From positions 1 through 64,000 of IMG/VR virus record IMGVR_UViG_3300047157_000126: DNA of 64,000 bases; one strand, given 5' to 3'. Within the stretch, counting starts at the first letter, position 1; each line of letters opens with the position of its first letter. Origin of the DNA: a virus. This document shows positions 18,152-25,793 of this stretch, in pieces. The translations under genes and the position numbers were made by a program. Below the pieces are notes generated by a model. That model saw only the letters and a program-made list of their open reading frames with translations. It was not told the origin of the DNA and did not search any database.

Positions 18152-19131
18152 TAGTTCTTCAACTCCTTTCTTAATTTTGCAATAAAACAATCCATGAATG
18201 CGGCATCACTGTCCGGCCACTCATAAATTGAATTCATCATATCACCGTATACGGCTATTATATCCCATAGTTTGGGGTTACTGTCTGTCACATCAAAGAA
18301 ACTTGATATGTTCTGGTAGAAAGAGCGCATGATAAATATCCTATCTCTACCTTGGTTAATCGCTTTGTGGAATGCAACACGCATTTCCATCCATTCATTA
18401 TCTAGACCAGCAACTGCTGAATCTGATATAACATCTATATCTCTAATTTTTTCAACTAACGCCTTTGGTGTTTTGTTTGTGCTTTCTAACACATTCACAC
18501 AACTTCTCAAATCTCCACCCATTGTGGTCACTAAACGTGGGAAATGCTCTTTCCAGTCTGAAAGTAAATCAAACCCGTTTACGTTACTCATTCCTAATGT
18601 TTCACAAACATTAGTTAAATGGATTGCACCTTCTTCTGCTGTTAGTGGTTTGAATTGATATACACTACATCTACTTCTTATTGCAGTTGTAATTTTATCT
18701 AGATTGTTTGCTGTCATAATAATCAAACAATTACTAGCGTAGTTTTCTATAATTTGTCTAGCAGCATCTTGAGCAGCCTTAGTCAACCCATCTGCTTCAT
18801 CCAAAAGTACTACTCTTCTTTCTGCGCCTATTGGTTTTGTGCTTGCTAATATTTTTAATTCACTTCTGATAAAATCAATACCTCGGTCATCGGAAGCATT
18901 CGACTCCACATAATTAACAGGGTCGTAATAATCTCCTAACACATTCCTAGAGATTATTCTTGCAGCAGTAGTTTTTCCAACTCCCGGTCTACCATGTAGT
19001 AAAATAGCGGCGGGCCATGATTCATTTTTTCTCCATTCTTTTGCATCGTCTATGAAATCCTTCTGTCCTACTATTTTCTCAAGAGTCATAGGTCTAGCAA
19101 TTTCATTCCAGTTACTTTGTGTATATCTCAT
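18151..19131 (-). CDS. Replication factor C small subunit (clamp loader)
   Basis: Product of 326 residues, full family length. Walker A 'GRPGVGKTTAAR' (about 45-56), 'VNYVESNASDDRGI' (about 79-92), Walker B 'VVLLDEADGL' (about 106-115), sensor 1 'LIIMTAN' and the arginine finger 'SRC' (about 153) are all present. It would load the PCNA-like clamp on primed DNA. Only the small subunit is seen; the large subunit is absent from this window, so the loader is either homomeric or borrows host RfcL. A GGTGATTAA site precedes the ATG. Confidence 0.94.
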   Translation of the reverse strand: MRYTQSNWNEIARPMTLEKIVGQKDFIDDAKEWRKNESWPAAILLHGRPGVGKTTAARIISRNVLGDYYDPVNYVESNASDDRGIDFIRSELKILASTKPIGAERRVVLLDEADGLTKAAQDAARQIIENYASNCLIIMTANNLDKITTAIRSRCSVYQFKPLTAEEGAIHLTNVCETLGMSNVNGFDLLSDWKEHFPRLVTTMGGDLRSCVNVLESTNKTPKALVEKIRDIDVISDSAVAGLDNEWMEMRVAFHKAINQGRDRIFIMRSFYQNISSFFDVTDSNPKLWDIIAVYGDMMNSIYEWPDSDAAFMDCFIAKLRKELKN

Positions 19132-19144
19132 TTAATCACCTCGA

Positions 19145-19248
19145 TGTATGAGAAGGAGTAGTGAAGTAACTTGTAGCCCAGCAAGGTTACAAGATAAAGG
19201 ATTTACACACAATGAACGAAAATTTATTTTTTTACTCCTTCTCATACA
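19145..19248. promoter_or_regulatory. Long inverted repeat in the clamp-loader leader
   Basis: Two arms of 16 bases, tgtatgagaaggagta (19145-19160) and tactccttctcataca (19233-19248), are perfect inverted complements separated by 72 nt. The loop holds a weaker inner pairing (cttgta..cc with gg..tacaag, about 19171-19193). On the minus strand the arm nearest the conserved promoter includes both an AAGGAG-like site and an ATG, so folding would hide them. A 37-codon frame (19132-19245) runs through this leader and ends at the clamp-loader start; I do not regard it as a secure gene. Structured leader or operator is the likeliest reading. Confidence 0.55.
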
Positions 19249-19249
19249 A

Positions 19250-19708
19250 TTACCCCTTATTCATTTCTTTATATAGAATCTTATATTCTTGCTCTTTAAG
19301 ACCATCAAAATCTGACATCCATTTTACAGTTTCTTCAAAATCTACTGGTACATGCATACCCATTCTTCTGTTTGTCCTTGTAGGTAAAGGGTTTTCAAAA
19401 ACCCACTCCATCAATTCTATCTTAGGTGCTTGTGAGAAATAGGGAATTAGTTTCGCTTGTTTAAGGAAATGAAACCATTTTTTAATATCAGACTCGCTGT
19501 AATAAAACTGCTTTAGTTCTATTCCTATATTTTCTAATTCCTCTTCTACTTTTTCAAGTAATTCATTTCTAGGATATACAAACAAGGTTTTCCAAGAAAC
19601 CCATTTTCTTAACTTAAAACCACCATCGTATCTATCATCTCTTGATACTCCTGTGTATATATCTAAATCAGCACAAATGAAACCTAAAGTAAAACTCCAA
19701 TCATCCAT
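19250..19708 (-). CDS. LAGLIDADG-like or unknown small protein
   Basis: Start taken at the second ATG (19708), 5 nt after GGTGA; ATG at 19711 is an alternative. The product has about 152 residues. 'FTLGFICADLDIYTG' early on recalls the 'G-F-I-x-A-[DE]-G' helix of LAGLIDADG enzymes, but the match is imperfect and no second copy is visible. The C-terminal 'YKILYKEMNKG' is encoded by the promoter cassette (19264-19281), so this tail is probably a by-product. The gene overlaps the end of the ligase-like gene. Confidence 0.45.
   Translation of the reverse strand: MDDWSFTLGFICADLDIYTGVSRDDRYDGGFKLRKWVSWKTLFVYPRNELLEKVEEELENIGIELKQFYYSESDIKKWFHFLKQAKLIPYFSQAPKIELMEWVFENPLPTRTNRRMGMHVPVDFEETVKWMSDFDGLKEQEYKILYKEMNKG
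19264..19281 (-). promoter_or_regulatory. Conserved TATA cassette, copy 1
   Basis: The 18-base block TTTCTTTATATAGAATCT, as read on the plus strand, gives AGATTCTATATAAAGAAA on the coding strand, with TATATAAAG as the TATA box. This copy lies within the end of the upstream gene and faces the structured leader of the clamp-loader gene. It is the only copy without the usual GGAGATGA and ATG at fixed distance. Confidence 0.7.
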
Positions 19709-21104
19709 CATCTTCACCAAACATAACATCTACAACTTGTAATACATCATTCATCCCTAAGTCATCTCTGACTTCCACAAGCAGGGGGTCTACGATTGTA
19801 AGTGGGCTCTTTATGATAGTGGGAGTTACTACTTCAACCACTATGCAATATTCACTAGATACTTCTTGCCATTGATTTTGTAAAACCATTCCTGTTCTTC
19901 TATTGATTGTGAATAACAATTGTCCTGTTAAATCCCCAAAAGTTTCCATTTCGCCCACTACAACAAAATCATCTATACCATCTAAAGCACAAACTTTGAT
20001 AGAAATACTATCTTCGTTTTTCTTTACGGAATGAATTCTAAACGGTTTTCTCGCTAATGATTTCATCAATGTATAACCACCTTCTTCTGTCGGGTTATAT
20101 GGGTTATTATTAGGGAATCTAATCATATCATCATCGTGGGTTAAACTACCCCAGTGGTCTATTAACACAGGATGGTGGACTATTATTGGTTCATCTGAAA
20201 GAGACTCTTGAAATCGTTTTAATCTTTCATCTAATTTGAGGTGTGCGTATCTTGGATAGATAGCATCATACACATGAAGAGTATCATTTACTGGTACGGT
20301 TTCTAATATCACAGGACCATTAATAGACCACGATAGTTTTGGGGCTATACCTCTTGGAATCAATCTACCACTCCTATCTCTCCATACAAATCTAGAACCA
20401 GTAGGTTCGTTGATTATGTGGAGCATCTTGGTGCTTCCTTTATCTAAAACTCTCTGATAAAAACCACTGTTGTAATTAATAATTTTGTTCTGTCCTTCAG
20501 TAGATATATGAGGGTAAAACCGTCTTGGTGTTAATGCTAAATCTATGTCCTGATACCACAATTCCCCAGCATCTAAACTTAGAGGGTCAGTAAATAACAC
20601 CTCTAGTAATTCGTAGGTCGGTTTTCTTTTAATGTGTCTATTCAATACCTGTGGTGATATCTTATTCCCACTTACTGATAATAAAAATGCAGTTTCAGTC
20701 ATTACTTTCTCACCCATAATGAATCGCCAGAATAATTTTGCTTCTACTTCATCCATAGTATGAGCCGCTTCTAGAATTGAAATAGCACCCTCTGCTACAC
20801 TTTCAGCATACATTATCATTTCATTTACTGAGCGATTTCTAGGAGAGCCTTCGTTGCTCTCTCCTGCTAATGCTTTCCACACTTTTCTTTCACCAAGAAC
20901 ATCCATTACCACATCAATGTAAGTACCAACTTCTTCTGCAAATCTATTTACCAGTGTGGTTTTATTTAAAAGGGGTTTGCTTGGTATGAATAGTTGATAC
21001 AATTCCGTAGCGTCTTTGAAAGAATCCACATCAGAGAACACTTGGTTTTTATTTACACCTAAGATAATATTCTCATGTAATCTAGCAGCATGAGTAAATC
21101 TCAT
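19701..21104 (-). CDS. Putative ATP-dependent DNA ligase-like protein
   Basis: Product of 467 residues. The arrangement resembles archaeal ATP-dependent ligases: helical N-terminal domain (1-200), then 'RRFYPHIS', a stretch 'EPTGSRFVWRDRSGRLIPRG' that fits the nucleotide-binding K-x-D-G-x-R...S-R-x-G region, 'ILETVPV...VYDAIYP' and 'LDERLKRFQESL', and a beta-rich OB-like C-terminus. However, the catalytic lysine motif K-x-D-G is not visible. It could be a degenerate ligase, or an unrelated replication protein. Position in the replisome block and presence of ligases in related viruses favour the first view. Confidence 0.4.
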   Translation of the reverse strand: MRFTHAARLHENIILGVNKNQVFSDVDSFKDATELYQLFIPSKPLLNKTTLVNRFAEEVGTYIDVVMDVLGERKVWKALAGESNEGSPRNRSVNEMIMYAESVAEGAISILEAAHTMDEVEAKLFWRFIMGEKVMTETAFLLSVSGNKISPQVLNRHIKRKPTYELLEVLFTDPLSLDAGELWYQDIDLALTPRRFYPHISTEGQNKIINYNSGFYQRVLDKGSTKMLHIINEPTGSRFVWRDRSGRLIPRGIAPKLSWSINGPVILETVPVNDTLHVYDAIYPRYAHLKLDERLKRFQESLSDEPIIVHHPVLIDHWGSLTHDDDMIRFPNNNPYNPTEEGGYTLMKSLARKPFRIHSVKKNEDSISIKVCALDGIDDFVVVGEMETFGDLTGQLLFTINRRTGMVLQNQWQEVSSEYCIVVEVVTPTIIKSPLTIVDPLLVEVRDDLGMNDVLQVVDVMFGEDDG

Positions 21105-21130
21105 GGTATCACCTAAATACGAAGATAGTT

Positions 21131-21442
21131 TTATTCTTGGTGGCTGTTATGCCCTTCTGAATAAGTCTCTTCTTCTTCCCATCCTGCTCTTTTCGCTGCT
21201 TCTCTCTCATCTTCTACATCGTTTACAAAATCTACCAGTCTAGGAATTAATTCTTTCAGTTGTTCTACTGTAAGTCTAACTCCGTGTCTAGTAGGTTGAT
21301 TCTTACCATCTTGGATATTATTTATTCTCAAGTCTAACCAAGTCTTTTGATAGTATTCTATTCTTCTGGCGACTACATCACCTTTCCCATTCATCCATTT
21401 TCCTTCTAAACTAGAAGTTCTCCATAATGTCTCATTACTCAT
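21131..21442 (-). CDS. PC4-like single-stranded DNA-binding transcription cofactor
   Basis: Product of 103 residues. The central part 'YYQKTWLDLRINNIQDG...HGVRLTVEQLKELIPRL' (residues about 30-72) fits the PC4/Sub1 fold: strand, strand, 'G-[IV]-x-L-T' and a closing helix. In archaea and viruses such proteins bind ssDNA and melted promoter DNA. The C-terminal 30 residues are acidic. It could coat replication intermediates or control early transcription. Good pattern match, but short. Confidence 0.62.
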   Translation of the reverse strand: MSNETLWRTSSLEGKWMNGKGDVVARRIEYYQKTWLDLRINNIQDGKNQPTRHGVRLTVEQLKELIPRLVDFVNDVEDEREAAKRAGWEEEETYSEGHNSHQE

Positions 21443-21591
21443 TCAATCACCTCTCTATATACTCTACTTAACCACGCAATTTCTTGTCTGTACCATTTAT
21501 CCCAACAATATTGACATAAACCTTCTATTCTTGCTAATCCTTTAGCCTTCATTTCAGAACCACATTTACCACAGTAACAATAATCACCCAT
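21439..21591 (-). CDS. Zinc-ribbon microprotein (50 residues)
   Basis: ATG at 21591 follows AGGTGATTAA. The product has two CxxC pairs, 'CGKCG' (after 'CYC') and 'CQYCW', 20 residues apart, and a basic-aromatic tail. The end 'EVIE' is written by the ribosome-binding site AGGTGATTGA of the next gene, with an ATGA overlap. Likely metal-stabilised adaptor; function unknown. Confidence 0.7.
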   Translation of the reverse strand: MGDYCYCGKCGSEMKAKGLARIEGLCQYCWDKWYRQEIAWLSRVYREVIE

Positions 21592-21705
21592 TTAATCACC
21601 TCTCTTATCAAAACAAACTTTACAAATTGGTTTATTACCATACTGGTTTGTCCATATTCTCCCCTTAGTATTACATGAGTAACAAAAATCAATAACGTAA
21701 TTCAT
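21592..21705 (-). CDS. Zinc-knuckle microprotein (37 residues)
   Basis: A 37-residue frame with 'CYSCN' and 'CKVCF' making a treble-clef-like or ribbon site. It starts at 21705, overlapping the previous stop (ATGA), and its last codons encode RGD while forming the AGGTGATTAA site of the following gene. No function can be assigned. Confidence 0.65.
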   Translation of the reverse strand: MNYVIDFCYSCNTKGRIWTNQYGNKPICKVCFDKRGD

Positions 21706-21884
21706 TTTTTCAAACTCCTGAATCCTATGGGAAGAGGTAATGTTTCTAATGCTCTACCTACCCCTTTTCTTCTGTAACAACCAGCACAGATAGTTTTCCC
21801 TTTTGATTTAGCAGATGCTGAAATTTTTATTTTATGACACTTGATACAAAGAATGCGTGGTGAAGAACTTACAGGTCTAGACAT
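21702..21884 (-). CDS. Zinc-ribbon small basic protein
   Basis: Product of 60 residues with 'CIKCHKI' (about 13-19) and 'CAGCYRR' (about 33-39) and a basic C-terminus. Such a single ribbon with positive charge suggests nucleic-acid contact. It continues the run of consecutive zinc microproteins on this strand. Confidence 0.65.
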   Translation of the reverse strand: MSRPVSSSPRILCIKCHKIKISASAKSKGKTICAGCYRRKGVGRALETLPLPIGFRSLKK

Positions 21885-22583
21885 TTACTCCTCCTCGTCT
21901 GAATTAACAACAAAGCAGTAAGTCCCCCATAACCAAGTTGGTACTTTCCCACCAGTAATTGGACAAGCATCACCGACAAGAACACCAGTCTGGTCTTTTG
22001 CTGCTTGAATCATTTCTCTTCTTGTCATTGCTTGCATAACTCTTTTATCATCTATTTTATACCTCATAAACAATTTATCTCCCGCCATCAAATGATAATC
22101 ATCAGGGTCTACATTGAATGCTTTATCGCAATTTGGACACTCATACAAGTAGCCCCAAATTTCTACTACATCTGTATCTCCGTTTTCCAATAATACTTCT
22201 TCGCTAGATAAAAATCTAGGAGTGAAAGTTTCATGTGGCATTTCTATTAATTTACTACCACACTCACATTTCCATCCATGTGCAATATCTATCTTGTGTT
22301 GTTGTTCTAACATGTAAGCCTCTTCAGGATTAGCGGGAGCATCGAAGAGAACCTCTTCATTTTCAGCCATGTTAATTCCAATAGCCATCATTATAGTAGT
22401 AAAACGGGCGTGGTTTTCTAACACATCGGGATGATTCATCATCTTTGTTAACAACAAAGTATCATCTGACATTTTCTTATATGTTAACCCAGAACCTTCG
22501 GGCGCCCATATAGCACCTATCCCTAATCCACTCATCAAATCTTTAGCCCATTTTTTCATATCATCATTCATTTCAAAACTCAT
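21885..22583 (-). CDS. Zinc-ribbon protein of unknown function
   Basis: I start at 22583, where ATG overlaps the preceding stop (ATGA) and follows AGAGGAATTA. The product has about 232 residues: an N-terminal helical region, a central four-cysteine ribbon 'CECGSKL...CPNCDKAF' (about residues 98-145), and a C-terminal half containing 'RREMIQAAKDQTGV' and 'CPITGG'. No enzyme motif. The tail DEEE overlaps the ribosome-binding site of the next gene. Confidence 0.6.
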   Translation of the reverse strand: MSFEMNDDMKKWAKDLMSGLGIGAIWAPEGSGLTYKKMSDDTLLLTKMMNHPDVLENHARFTTIMMAIGINMAENEEVLFDAPANPEEAYMLEQQHKIDIAHGWKCECGSKLIEMPHETFTPRFLSSEEVLLENGDTDVVEIWGYLYECPNCDKAFNVDPDDYHLMAGDKLFMRYKIDDKRVMQAMTRREMIQAAKDQTGVLVGDACPITGGKVPTWLWGTYCFVVNSDEEE

Positions 22584-22897
22584 ATTAATTCCTCTTTCCA
22601 TTTTTCATCAACTTTTACAAAGTCGAATGAATTACATTTTGGACAAGGGTAAAGGATGAAACCATCAAAAACCATGACGGTTTCTTTTCCTGTTACTTCT
22701 TCCCCACACATTGTACATGCCTCGATGCACTCCGCCGAAGTACATACCATAAGTAGTCTTTGGAGTTCTCCATTTACTTCTATGTGAATATCTATATCAT
22801 GAATTGGTGCAGTAATACCATCGGGGTATTTCACCTTACCACCTTCTATAAAATTAGAAACAGAAAACTCTATTTTTTCGTATTCATCTTCATTCAT
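22580..22897 (-). CDS. Zinc-ribbon protein
   Basis: Product of 105 residues: a beta-like N-terminal half and a C-terminal four-cysteine ribbon 'CTMCGEE...CPKCNSF' (about 63-93). It starts after AGGTGATTGA and overlaps both neighbours by 4 nt. Unknown function. Confidence 0.65.
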   Translation of the reverse strand: MNEDEYEKIEFSVSNFIEGGKVKYPDGITAPIHDIDIHIEVNGELQRLLMVCTSAECIEACTMCGEEVTGKETVMVFDGFILYPCPKCNSFDFVKVDEKWKEELI

Positions 22898-23052
22898 TCA
22901 ATCACCTTTTCTCCACAGAACTCACACCTCTTAGGAATGTTTTGCTTTGTTGTCTTTGTTGCATAACAATGTTTGCATTCAAAAATACGATGACCTAATC
23001 TCGTTGGGGAACGATGGACTTCACGCCATACACTATTCCAAGTTTTATTCAT
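22894..23052 (-). CDS. Zinc-ribbon microprotein (52 residues)
   Basis: Short frame starting at 23052 after GGGGTGGTTGA. It has 'CKHCYA' and 'CEFCGE' 17 residues apart, preceded by a basic helix with 'VWREVHRSPTRLGHR'. ATGA overlaps at both ends mark it as part of the operon. Confidence 0.68.
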   Translation of the reverse strand: MNKTWNSVWREVHRSPTRLGHRIFECKHCYATKTTKQNIPKRCEFCGEKVIE

Positions 23053-23198
23053 TCAACCACCCCTTCTAATTCTTCAATGTGATTTAGAAGCAAAGAAACG
23101 TACTCTATTAGTTCTAATCTATCCATTTCATCGACTTTTTTAATTGCATCTTGAATTATACTCGTTTTAACCCATGCTGTTGTTGTATTAAACTTCAT
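23049..23198 (-). CDS. Small helical protein (49 residues)
   Basis: Starts at 23198 after TAGGTGATTAA. Mostly two amphipathic helices, 'IIQDAIKKVDEMDRLELIEYV'-like in pattern (quoted region within residues 14-34). No cysteines. The terminal VVE is encoded by the next gene's GGTGGTTGA site. Unknown function. Confidence 0.6.
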   Translation of the reverse strand: MKFNTTTAWVKTSIIQDAIKKVDEMDRLELIEYVSLLLNHIEELEGVVE

Positions 23199-23206
23199 TT
23201 AATCAC

Positions 23207-23503
23207 CTACGCTCCTATTTCTTGAGAACTCTTTCTTCTTCCTCTCATGGTACTCAACACAATCAAACTAATTGTATGTTCATCTTCCATACCGATGTTG
23301 AAGTTCATGGTTTCGGTAACTGTTTTCGCGTCGCTTTTTGATAAGTTCTCAAGTAAGTCTGATTTTACTGGTCTGAAACCATTTTGGTCTTCAATACACA
23401 TAACTATCCTATATGAATCTCCATCACGTAAAGGATAGTAGACATACCTGTTTCCTTTTTTATGGTTATTTAATTCAATATTATTACTAACATATTTAAT
23501 CAT
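23207..23503 (-). CDS. Hypothetical protein (98 residues)
   Basis: A beta-alpha mixed protein with 'YVYYPLRDGDSYRIVMCI' and a C-terminal basic patch 'RGRRKSS'. No family recognised. Overlaps the preceding small gene by 4 nt, so it is a real operon member. Confidence 0.55.
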   Translation of the reverse strand: MIKYVSNNIELNNHKKGNRYVYYPLRDGDSYRIVMCIEDQNGFRPVKSDLLENLSKSDAKTVTETMNFNIGMEDEHTISLIVLSTMRGRRKSSQEIGA

Positions 23504-23643
23504 TCAACCACCTTACTCTTAATATGAATAGTAGGATAATCACTATTAATATGTAAAATAAAACCAATAGTTCTATTTCCCTCTTCAATATAATAACTAT
23601 TATTATCCGTTTTAAATTGAACCAATTTTAATTCATCACTCAT
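23500..23643 (-). CDS. Hypothetical small protein (47 residues)
   Basis: ATG at 23643, ATGA overlap at the end. The peptide is strand-rich ('NSYYIEEGNRTIGFILHI') and ends KVVE through the embedded GGTGGTTGA site. Nothing further can be said. Confidence 0.55.
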   Translation of the reverse strand: MSDELKLVQFKTDNNSYYIEEGNRTIGFILHINSDYPTIHIKSKVVE

Positions 23644-23644
23644 T

Positions 23645-23878
23645 TTATTCAAACCCCATTTGTTCAAACTTTCTTAATAAAAACTCAAAAGACTTCTTAG
23701 CACCATCAAGTTGGTTTTTTCCGGGTTTTCTGAAAGATTGTGTAGACCCATGTATATTATCCCATTTCTCTTTACCCAACCTTTCGGGGAATAATTTCCG
23801 TAAGGTATAATTATCTTCTCTTTCAATACTTTCAATAAAATGAATTAAGTGTCTTTTAGTTAATTTAGTATCACTCAT
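23645..23878 (-). CDS. Hypothetical helical protein (77 residues)
   Basis: Charged helical protein with 'LTKRHLIHFIESIEREDNY' near its start and 'FEFLLRKFEQMGFE' at its end. It overlaps the preceding 45-residue gene by ATGA. No family recognised. Confidence 0.55.
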   Translation of the reverse strand: MSDTKLTKRHLIHFIESIEREDNYTLRKLFPERLGKEKWDNIHGSTQSFRKPGKNQLDGAKKSFEFLLRKFEQMGFE

Positions 23879-24012
23879 TGAACCACTCTCCCTTTAGGTG
23901 CGACAGTAGAGAAACTTGCAGCCATGCCTATGAAGCAGTTGTTCTCCCAACCCTGTCGCCAGTCGAGAGATGAACTCAAGAAAAGAACTAGGTTAGTAAT
24001 TCTTTCTATCAT
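23875..24012 (-). CDS. Small protein (45 residues)
   Basis: Frame starting at 24012, right after the stop of the upstream gene, with GAGGAGTGA as ribosome-binding site. A hydrophobic first helix ('ITNLVLFLSSSL') could sit in a membrane. Overlaps the next gene by ATGA. Confidence 0.5.
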   Translation of the reverse strand: MIERITNLVLFLSSSLDWRQGWENNCFIGMAASFSTVAPKGRVVQ

Positions 24013-24013
24013 T

Positions 24014-24601
24014 TCACTCCTCTCCTATCAAATATACATCATTTCCTTGAGTCGTCAAATCTTCTAATTCATCGGGGTCTACTCCAAGATATTTAGCCAT
24101 TGCATTTTTTTTGCTATCTTTATCTAGAATAGGTATCACACTAGACTTTGTTACTAATCTTGCTTCCTCTTCAGTCCACCACCCCATGTCTACACCATGA
24201 AAAGCCGCCATCACATACTCAGATGTTACTAAATCGGTATCTTCATGGAATACTGGTCTAATTGCATCAACCGTGATGTTTCTATTCATAGGGTCTACAT
24301 CTAGTGTTATAACTAAATTCTTTAGTAGAGGAATACCAACTTGGTATTCTTCAGATAAATCCTCCAGTAACATTTGCCATATGAAATAGTCAACCAAATC
24401 AGTTTTTAGTATATCTCTTCTTACAAAAGCCCAAGCGCTGTGTTGAGTAGATGTATCATCTACTAGATTCATTACATTAGCAATAGTCTTTTGTCGTTCA
24501 GATATTCTATTCCAAGTCCTGTCAGGAATTAAAACCCCATCTATTTTTTCTTTCGCTTCCAATATTTTATCATACATTTTTCCATCTTTTATTTCATTCA
24601 T
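24014..24601 (-). CDS. Hypothetical protein led by the conserved promoter
   Basis: Product of 195 residues, acidic, helical N-terminal half and a C-terminal 'KYLGVDPDELEDL'. No domain recognised. Its ATG is exactly 25 nt from the conserved TATA block at 24626-24643 with GGAGATGA between, so it is the first gene of a transcription unit that includes the run of small genes down to 21439 or beyond. Confidence 0.6.
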   Translation of the reverse strand: MNEIKDGKMYDKILEAKEKIDGVLIPDRTWNRISERQKTIANVMNLVDDTSTQHSAWAFVRRDILKTDLVDYFIWQMLLEDLSEEYQVGIPLLKNLVITLDVDPMNRNITVDAIRPVFHEDTDLVTSEYVMAAFHGVDMGWWTEEEARLVTKSSVIPILDKDSKKNAMAKYLGVDPDELEDLTTQGNDVYLIGEE

Positions 24602-24625
24602 TTTTATTCATCTCCTTCTTTTTCA

Positions 24626-24643
24626 TTTCTTTATATAGAATCT
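24626..24643 (-). promoter_or_regulatory. Conserved TATA cassette, copy 2
   Basis: Same 18-base block as the other copies, TATATAAAG on the coding strand, 25 nt before the ATG at 24601, with AAGGAGATGA between. It shares an almost unbroken stretch of about 48 nt with copy 3, including the spacer. Confidence 0.75.
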
Positions 24644-24731
24644 AACTGTTGTATTCATAACCACAAATCCTACACTTAGTTTCTCCTTTTACTCTTGGGT
24701 GCGATGTTTTGCACTTGCTTTTTTTATTCAT
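24642..24731 (-). CDS. Zinc microprotein (29 residues)
   Basis: A 29-residue frame with 'CKTSH' and 'CRICGYE', two half-sites of a zinc ribbon, and many lysines. It overlaps the previous gene by ATGA, and its stop lies at the edge of TATA cassette copy 2. The same Cys pattern and operon overlap support it in spite of its size. Confidence 0.55.
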   Translation of the reverse strand: MNKKSKCKTSHPRVKGETKCRICGYEYNS

Positions 24732-25009
24732 GCTTCTTCCTTTACTATCTTCTTTATTTCTTTTATGTCTAATCCGTATTCAATATGTTCTTCTGGGATA
24801 TACTTACTCCTTTTCTCTAACATATTAAAAATCACTTTGGTAATATTACTGGCTGCTTTATTGAACCTTTGTTCAGCCACTTTATCTCCATTTGGTATTC
24901 CAATCATCTTTATTTCATTAACAGACTCATGGAAAGTTTGCTCTACTTTTGTAACTAATAACGCCTTTAGTATTTCATACTCAGCGTGTTTTACACTCTT
25001 GAATCTCAT
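24728..25009 (-). CDS. Hypothetical helical protein (93 residues)
   Basis: Helical, charged product with 'NKAASNITKVIFNMLEKRSK'. No known domain. Lies between two other small genes in an operon with ATGA overlap downstream. Confidence 0.55.
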   Translation of the reverse strand: MRFKSVKHAEYEILKALLVTKVEQTFHESVNEIKMIGIPNGDKVAEQRFNKAASNITKVIFNMLEKRSKYIPEEHIEYGLDIKEIKKIVKEEA

Positions 25010-25013
25010 GCTT

Positions 25014-25319
25014 TCACCCTCGTTTCTTCTTCAAATCATCAATTGTGTCTCTCATGTTAAGGACATCTAAATGTTCATAAGTATGGAAATCGTCATTTTG
25101 CTTGTTTTGTCTAAACTCTAACTCTCCAATTAAAATATTCAAACCTCTCTTGGAATCTCCGTTCCTACTTTGTTCTTTGTAATAATTATAAGCCCATTCA
25201 ATAAACTGTTCTCTATTCTTGTGATATGAAGACACTTTGAAATCTTCCACATCTTCTAAAATCACTTTAACTCTTTCATCTAGTTCGTTATCTTCCTTTA
25301 ATATACTTTTCCAACTCAT
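25014..25319 (-). CDS. Hypothetical coiled-coil-like protein (101 residues)
   Basis: Strongly charged helical protein ('VILEDVEDF', 'RDTIDDLKKKRG'). Its last codons belong to a 29-nt segment that is repeated exactly at 25646-25674, where it codes in another frame. No family recognised. Confidence 0.55.
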   Translation of the reverse strand: MSWKSILKEDNELDERVKVILEDVEDFKVSSYHKNREQFIEWAYNYYKEQSRNGDSKRGLNILIGELEFRQNKQNDDFHTYEHLDVLNMRDTIDDLKKKRG

Positions 25320-25480
25320 TCTACTATCTCTCCTTCTAAGGTTACTTTCTGTTTACAAGAAAAACAAATAGGTATCATCAACTCTCCACCTTGACTATAA
25401 TCGGTGTAAATCCATACTGTTGCGCCACAACATTGAGTGAGATGTATATCTAAACCATTACTCGGTTTATCATCACTCAT
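25316..25480 (-). CDS. Zinc-ribbon microprotein (54 residues)
   Basis: Start at 25480 overlaps the previous stop (ATGA). 'CCGATVWIY' and 'CFSCKQK' form a ribbon. The end 'GEIVE' overlaps the next gene. Function unknown. Confidence 0.6.
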   Translation of the reverse strand: MSDDKPSNGLDIHLTQCCGATVWIYTDYSQGGELMIPICFSCKQKVTLEGEIVE

Positions 25481-25650
25481 TCTTGCATCACCCCTGTCCA
25501 ATACACAAGCCACTCTAATTTCTCAATCAACTCATCTTGGTCTATCTCATCTAACTCATACTTAATCCACATCTCTTGGAGATAGTATGCAAGGCTATGT
25601 TTTGAGTTGGATGACATGTTATCCACTTCATACCGTATTTTACCCCTCAT
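25477..25650 (-). CDS. Small acidic helical protein (57 residues)
   Basis: Frame from 25650 to 25477 with ATGA overlaps at both ends. Acidic helix-rich sequence 'YELDEIDQDELIEKLEWLVY'. No family recognised; too short for the usual length cut-offs but well placed. Confidence 0.58.
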   Translation of the reverse strand: MRGKIRYEVDNMSSNSKHSLAYYLQEMWIKYELDEIDQDELIEKLEWLVYWTGVMQE

Positions 25651-25793
25651 GCTTTCACCCTCGTTTCTTCTTCACATACATTACAGTAGGGATGTTCTTC
25701 ACAATCATCTGTAATCTTCATTTCCTGATTCACCCACATCTTAAACTCCAAATCAGTAGAGCCGCAGTGTGTACATTCAAACTTGTATGTCAT
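25647..25793 (-). CDS. Zinc-ribbon microprotein (48 residues)
   Basis: Start at 25793, ATGA overlaps on both sides. 'CTHCGSTD' and a distal 'CEEHPYCNVCEE' provide a four-cysteine site. Its last codons lie in the 29-nt repeat shared with 25005-25033. Confidence 0.62.
   Translation of the reverse strand: MTYKFECTHCGSTDLEFKMWVNQEMKITDDCEEHPYCNVCEEETRVKA

Noticed and set aside
19132-19245. 37-codon frame in the clamp-loader leader
   Set aside because: It coincides with a 16-bp inverted repeat and encodes a Leu/Ser-rich peptide without pattern; a structured leader explains the region better.
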